DNA of 64,000 bases from Nereocystis luetkeana (taxonomy: Eukaryota > Sar > Phaeophyceae > Laminariales > Laminariaceae), in NCBI GenBank assembly GCA_031213475.1, contig JARUPZ010000018.1:6051680-6115679 (forward strand), in the 5' to 3' direction. Shown piece by piece: positions 60,101 to 64,000 of this stretch. Under the pieces are notes generated by a model. The model worked only from the letters and a program-made list of their open reading frames with translations. It was not told the DNA's origin and did no database searches. Position numbers and translations under genes: made by a program. Position 1 is the stretch's first letter, and every line of letters begins with the position of its first letter.

Positions 60101-62004
60101 ACGAACACCGAGTAGTCTTCGTACACGTACGTACCTCTTCGGTGAAACCGTCGATTGCGTCCACGAGGAACTCCGACAGTATCGCAACCAATCCCGTGAC
60201 AACCACCAGGCCGATGATGGCGGTCGACAGCTTCAGGTTCGTAGGGTCGTCGGCGGAGTCGACGAAGAGATGCGCGTGCGTCTTGAACTGACGGTGCGGG
60301 CGGGGCGCGCGCAGGGGAGGGGGGGGGGGGGGGTACTCGATATCATGCATGCCCGTAGTCGTATGGCCTTAGACCCTTGCATCCCTATAGTGCCGGGCCG
60401 GAGCACGTCCGGTTTTCACCGACCAGGCAGACAGGGGAGGGGGGGGTTGCAGACATAAAACACGACGCAAAAGAAACAGGGGTAAAACACACACCAACAC
60501 ACCAACACAAGTCACACGTTTTGATGTCAGAGGGACAAAAATCATTCGCTGTTTTTTTTTTTTTTTTTCCCCCTTGTATCACAGTCTGCCCGTCGTCCGA
60601 AACTGATTGAAAGCCTCGACGACCGCCGCTGTTGGTTGCTCCTACATATCGTCCAGCGACACACAAAAGAGCGGGATACGTATGATACGACCGCGGTTGA
60701 GCTCGTACACCAAAGCAGACCACGACAAGGAACACGAGCCCGACCCTACATACATGTAACCGCTGGGCACCGGCGGACGAACGCATGGACGGACGGACGG
60801 CAAACGGCAAAAACCCGGCCGCGGTCGGAGCGGGTACACCGTTGTCTTTCGTCAAGACGACCCCATCTTTCTCTCTCGGATGGATTGAGGGGGGGCCAGA
60901 CGCACAATATCTGTCGGCGTTTTTTTCGCTTGCGAACGGCTAACATTCCACCCTTTTCCTATACGTACCCCAAATATGAAGTTGAACGTTAGGTTCAAGC
61001 TGAAGTTGGAGTGGAGGTTGTATTTCTCAAAAGTTACATTGAAAACCGAACTTGAGGTTGGAGTTTTCGTCAAGGTTGAAGCTACAGCAGTAGAGGCCGA
61101 AGTTCGTAGTTGAAGTTAGGTCGACGGCTCGTTGGAAAGTTATCCAACTTCCTACAAACGTGACAGCATTCCAGGCACCGGGTATATAAATACTGTACCA
61201 GACACGGGGCATCGGGACATGTACATACATACACGCGTGCGCATAATATCGTACTTCGAAGTGTATACGTACGTACCAAAAATCTGTCCGGAAGCGCAAC
61301 GACCGTTCGATCACCCGTGTATCACACCAATAATAGGGTGATGACATAACACACCCCCTGGGACGAATTTCTGACCCGGTTTCCTCCGACACATTCCTTT
61401 TAGGACCGCAGTCCCGTTTTGGGGAAAATTCACTTATAATTCGAGTGGTTTGTCCCCAAAACGGGACTGCGGTTCTAAAGGGGTTAGGGGGCACACACAA
61501 CGAAAATGGCGGCTTTGGAGGGATTTCGTCTAGAAGGGTGCATATATAGAGGCATCGCTGGGCGTATTCAGTACGCCCTCTCCGTTGTCGAGAAACCCAG
61601 CTCCGAAAATCGTCCGGGGTCCGAGGGGGTGTGTTATCTTATCACCCTAGTGTGGACACGGTGTTAACAATGCATACCGAACCGGTCCTCACATCTCCGG
61701 TCAGAGAGGTACCGGCATGCCAGATGTATACACACGCGCATGCATTACGTATGTGCCACCTCCTCAAGGCCGCTTGACGGAAAGTGGGTCTCGAGTCTCG
61801 AGCGGCGTTCGGTGACCGCGGACAACAAATAGGGTACAGGATGCATGTACGTACATACGAGTACATGTGCAGCGGCGCACGGCAAAAAACGGCGGCGGCA
61901 TCTGCACGCGGCATTGAACCCACCTGGAAGATGAGAAGCTGGACGTACATGACGAGGAGGAACACCCCGGAGAAGCGAGAGACGGCCAGCAGGCTCGCCT
62001 TCTC
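54194..62004 (-). CDS. CAX: Ca2+/H+ exchanger (CAX family), C-terminal seven exons
   Basis: Exons (minus): 62004-61924, 60287-60135, 59086-59009, 57669-57574, 56576-56532, 55696-55634 and 54301-54194. All six introns are phase 0, and the exons give 207 residues plus a stop. CAX proteins exchange cytosolic Ca2+ for protons across vacuolar-type membranes. Visible family features are SRFSGVFLLVMYVQLLIFQ-FKTHAHLF, LSEFLVDAIDGFTEE, the second c-repeat SFVGLILLPIIGNAVEH (GNxxE with the key Glu), KNKMELAMGVAVGSATQ, FPNEEIIL, a DG-SNW-like NGTSNWLQ, and the last helix GSLLVTTYVLVAVACWY followed by a short Gly/Ser tail. The N-terminal half, with the first c-repeat, is absent; nothing like it was found between 62005 and 64000. 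The gene therefore probably continues beyond the window after an intron of over 2 kb. The acceptor at 62004 is the least certain site. Confidence 0.94.
54662..54768. mobile_element. ~110-bp MITE, ATTACGGGGG family, upstream of nothing coding
   Basis: The ends are ATTACGGGGGTCCATAGTTA and TAACTATGGTCCCCCGTAAT, with the CATTTTTACGAGCAACATTT spacer. It lies in the CAX intron before the last exon. A TTAA-type half-MITE follows at 54857-54915. Confidence 0.8.
56160..56370 (+). repeat. G-tract dispersed repeat in a CAX intron
   Basis: A run of about 14 G leads into TACTCGATAGGAGATATGTA and the conserved body as far as GAGCTGCATCCTACTAAAAA. It lies between the exons at 56532 and 55696. Confidence 0.8.
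57765..58250 (+). repeat. cluster of three G-tract repeat copies in a CAX intron
   Basis: Heads at about 57781, 57890 and 57957 are each preceded by a G tract and GTACTC. The third continues through the full conserved body to 58232 and ends in a second long G tract (58237-58257). Relative to CAX they are reversed, so C runs lie upstream of the acceptor at 57669. Confidence 0.8.
59251..59752. mobile_element. 0.5-kb fold-back relative of the 3.3-kb element
   Basis: Both ends read GGGAAATGGTCATATGGGGG inwards (the right end has GAGAAATGG), and almost the whole 500 bp is an imperfect palindrome centred near 59460. The arms match the outer arms of the element at 14981-18298, including GCTCCAACCGGCTCCGAA. 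It is a deletion derivative lying in a CAX intron. No clear target duplication was seen. Confidence 0.8.
60318..60434 (+). repeat. G-tract dispersed repeat upstream of a CAX acceptor
   Basis: The G tract at 60318-60333 leads into TACTCGATATCATGCATGCC and the body as far as CACCGACCAGGCAGACA. In the CAX sense the C run lies about 30 bp before the acceptor at 60287. Confidence 0.75.
60975..61125. repeat. degenerate GAAGTTGA-type tract
   Basis: Repeated AAGTTGNAGNT words (AAGTTGAACG, AAGTTGGAGT, AAGGTTGAAG, GAAGTTCGTA) spread over about 150 bp in a CAX intron suggest an old minisatellite. Confidence 0.45.
61391..61487. mobile_element. TTAA-type MITE copy in a CAX intron
   Basis: Ends CCTTTTAGGACCGCAGTCCC and GGACTGCGGTTCTAAAGGGG enclose ATTCACTTATAATTCGAGTG. 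The right flank is GTTA and the left target site is altered. Confidence 0.75.
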
Positions 62005-62297
62005 CTGCCAAGCCAGCACGAAAATAGACAGCGCCAAGGCGGGCGTCAGAGGCGGGCGAGACCGGGGGACAAACAAAACACAGACACACATGCATCACGT
62101 AGTCTATACACACAACGGCACGAGTTGTTTTTTGGGAGAAGCAAGAACCAACCGGTGGGCGGGTGGGTGGATGGGCAAAAACAAAAACCAGCGCCAACAC
62201 AACGGGAAAAGATAAACATATGTATACGAGTATATATCTGGTAATTATGAAGCGACACAACACAAACGTTGACGAAACAAAATCAAATCGGGCGCAA

Positions 62298-62328
<31 letters not shown>

Positions 62329-64000
62329 ATTTCATACTGTAGCACTATTCAATACCAGGTACAACAACAAATGACGCACGAAAAATCGGTGGGTTATTAG
62401 GAAAAAAAGCATGCCAGAACCGAACGTATAGCGGGGGATCGGGACAAACACCGCGAGGCCGCGGTAGCCTGCAAAAAAGAAGACACCCCGCGTGCGATCG
62501 ACACGCCTCCGAACACGAAGGTCATTCAAGCGGTCAGTCCGCTCGTCCGTCCGCTCGCTCGAGACCACGTACTCGAGAGCACTCTCGATAACTCGAGACC
62601 GTCCTTCGGGCACCGCCGCCGAACGATAAGCCAACCAATTACGCCCCCCCCCCCCCCCCCCTCCCCCCCCCGCCTATGTTGCTTTCCCCACAAGACACAC
62701 GAAAAAAGAGGTTCTGCCGATAACGTCAAATATTATTGAAACCGGGATCGGGTTAAAATCAGCCCCTCACAATCCCTTGTGAAACGCTCGGCACTCTTGC
62801 GCTCTTTCACTGGCGCCGTGCACCCCACGGAAGCCTCCAAATGACACGCCACGCCCGGAGGAGCTCAACCAAGTCACGACATAGTAGACTCTGATCTGTA
62901 GTTGGTTTGGCCTTTCTTTGTCGTGCTAGAACTGGAGAGATTCGATGCGCCGCGGCCATGCACTTTCACGCTTCGCGCACCCGTTGCCCGAGCTCCAGCA
63001 ATCGCACCTCCAGTTTAGGCAATTTTGACGGCAACAATTGTCGCGGTGGAAAACAAAGGATAACGAAATCGCCCATGATTGACCGTGTGCTCGTGCATGC
63101 AGCAGGAGGCAGGGAAGGTATTCTAGGGCGGTCGACATCGGGATTGATGTGACCGAGGCCGCAATCGGCGTGAGACGTACCTGCAAAAACAGAGAAATAC
63201 AAACAAAAAAAACACTGCCGTTTTGTCTTGTACAGCAAGAACACAAAAAACGGTACATCTTTGAGTTTCTTCTTTTTTTTAAATATTAATAGTAGTACGT
63301 ACGAGTACTGCTCATGGTTCCAGCAGAATTGAAAAAAAGAATCGGCCACAGCAGTATAAAAAAGGACCAAATTCGACGACCTGGAACCACATTTTCGAAA
63401 GTTCGGCGACACTGTCGCGGCACGTGAGAGGTCACGACACCTGCTGCTGCTTTGCCACACTGCCTGAACTGAGCGCACCGAAGAGTCCATCGCAAGGTGG
63501 TGCACTTCCGGATTATATTCGAGGCTGGAGTTATATTGCGGGGGACCATAGTTAATAGGGCCTGTGGTATACATGAAAACCTCTATATATAACCATTTCT
63601 ACTAACAATATTTCGTCCTATTAACTATGGTCCCCCGTAATAGCAGAATTACGGTATATATCGTAGAACGAATAGAGTGGTGGTGGTTCCAGGTGTGGGT
63701 CTCTAGCAAACATAGGGACGCCTTTTTTTTGTGGGGAAGGCAACACACGTGCACCCCCCGCCCCCCCCCACCCCGAACGCTTCTTGCATGCCCCCCAGTC
63801 CCTCCCCCCCCAACCCGCAGACACGAAATACAAAAGATACAACACACCAGGGGAAAAAAAACATACCGGCAATAATACACGCCACCTATACACGGCACCT
63901 ATTTCCGTTTATACCGGCAGAGTAATACCAATAAAGCTGCACCACATACCAGCCACTCTAGACGGGAACGCAAGTATTCGTATGAGCAACAAAAGGTTCC
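62005..64000. other. right end, presumed CAX intron
   Basis: No exon is recognised. The stretch includes a TA dinucleotide tract (62297-62330), a poly-C tract (62644-62662), a MITE at 63535-63641 and a C-rich stretch at 63745-63820. If the CAX gene continues off the window, this is intron. Confidence 0.4.
63535..63641. mobile_element. ~110-bp MITE, ATTACGGGGG family
   Basis: Ends ATTGCGGGGGACCATAGTTA and TAACTATGGTCCCCCGTAAT with the CATTTCTACTAACAATATTT spacer. It is the fourth copy of this family in the window. Confidence 0.8.

Overview
The window looks like nuclear DNA of a photosynthetic stramenopile, most likely a brown alga. The evidence is GC-rich short exons split by many long introns, homopolymer G and C tracts, dense short non-autonomous transposable elements, and eukaryotic gene content. 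The taxon is an inference. No virus, plasmid, prokaryotic operon, rRNA gene or CRISPR array was seen.

Five multi-exon genes can be assembled with consistent reading frames across the splice sites. In order they are: a mitochondrial copper chaperone of the SCO1/SenC family (+, 1438-4387); a large polytopic membrane protein with two Cys-rich zinc-finger-like modules and a reelin-type domain (+, 18394-31024); an N-terminal-motor kinesin (-, about 40465-32639); a microsomal glutathione S-transferase 3 (MAPEG, +, 41845-47411); and the C-terminal half of a vacuolar-type Ca2+/H+ exchanger (CAX, -, 62004-54194), whose 5' exons probably lie beyond the right edge. Two weaker models are the last two exons of a coiled-coil protein (-, 10096-7936) and a Cys-rich first exon (+, 14350-14754). 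The genes form no operon. Reelin-like/kinesin and MGST3/CAX are convergent pairs, and kinesin/MGST3 is divergent.

Much of the rest is repeats. They include a 3.3-kb nested fold-back element (14981-18298) flanked by TTAA that ends 96 bp before the start codon of the reelin-like gene, with a 0.5-kb relative in a CAX intron. There are at least three MITE families, tRNA-derived SINE pieces, several minisatellites, and a dispersed repeat that begins with a G tract. Copies of that repeat inside genes lie next to splice sites with the G-tract end facing the exon. The near-palindrome TACCWGGTA recurs about 20 times.

The candidates for undescribed biology are the zinc-finger/reelin/multi-TM protein and the polarised G-tract repeat at intron ends. 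All splice sites were inferred by eye from reading frame, family resemblance and GT/GC-AG borders.
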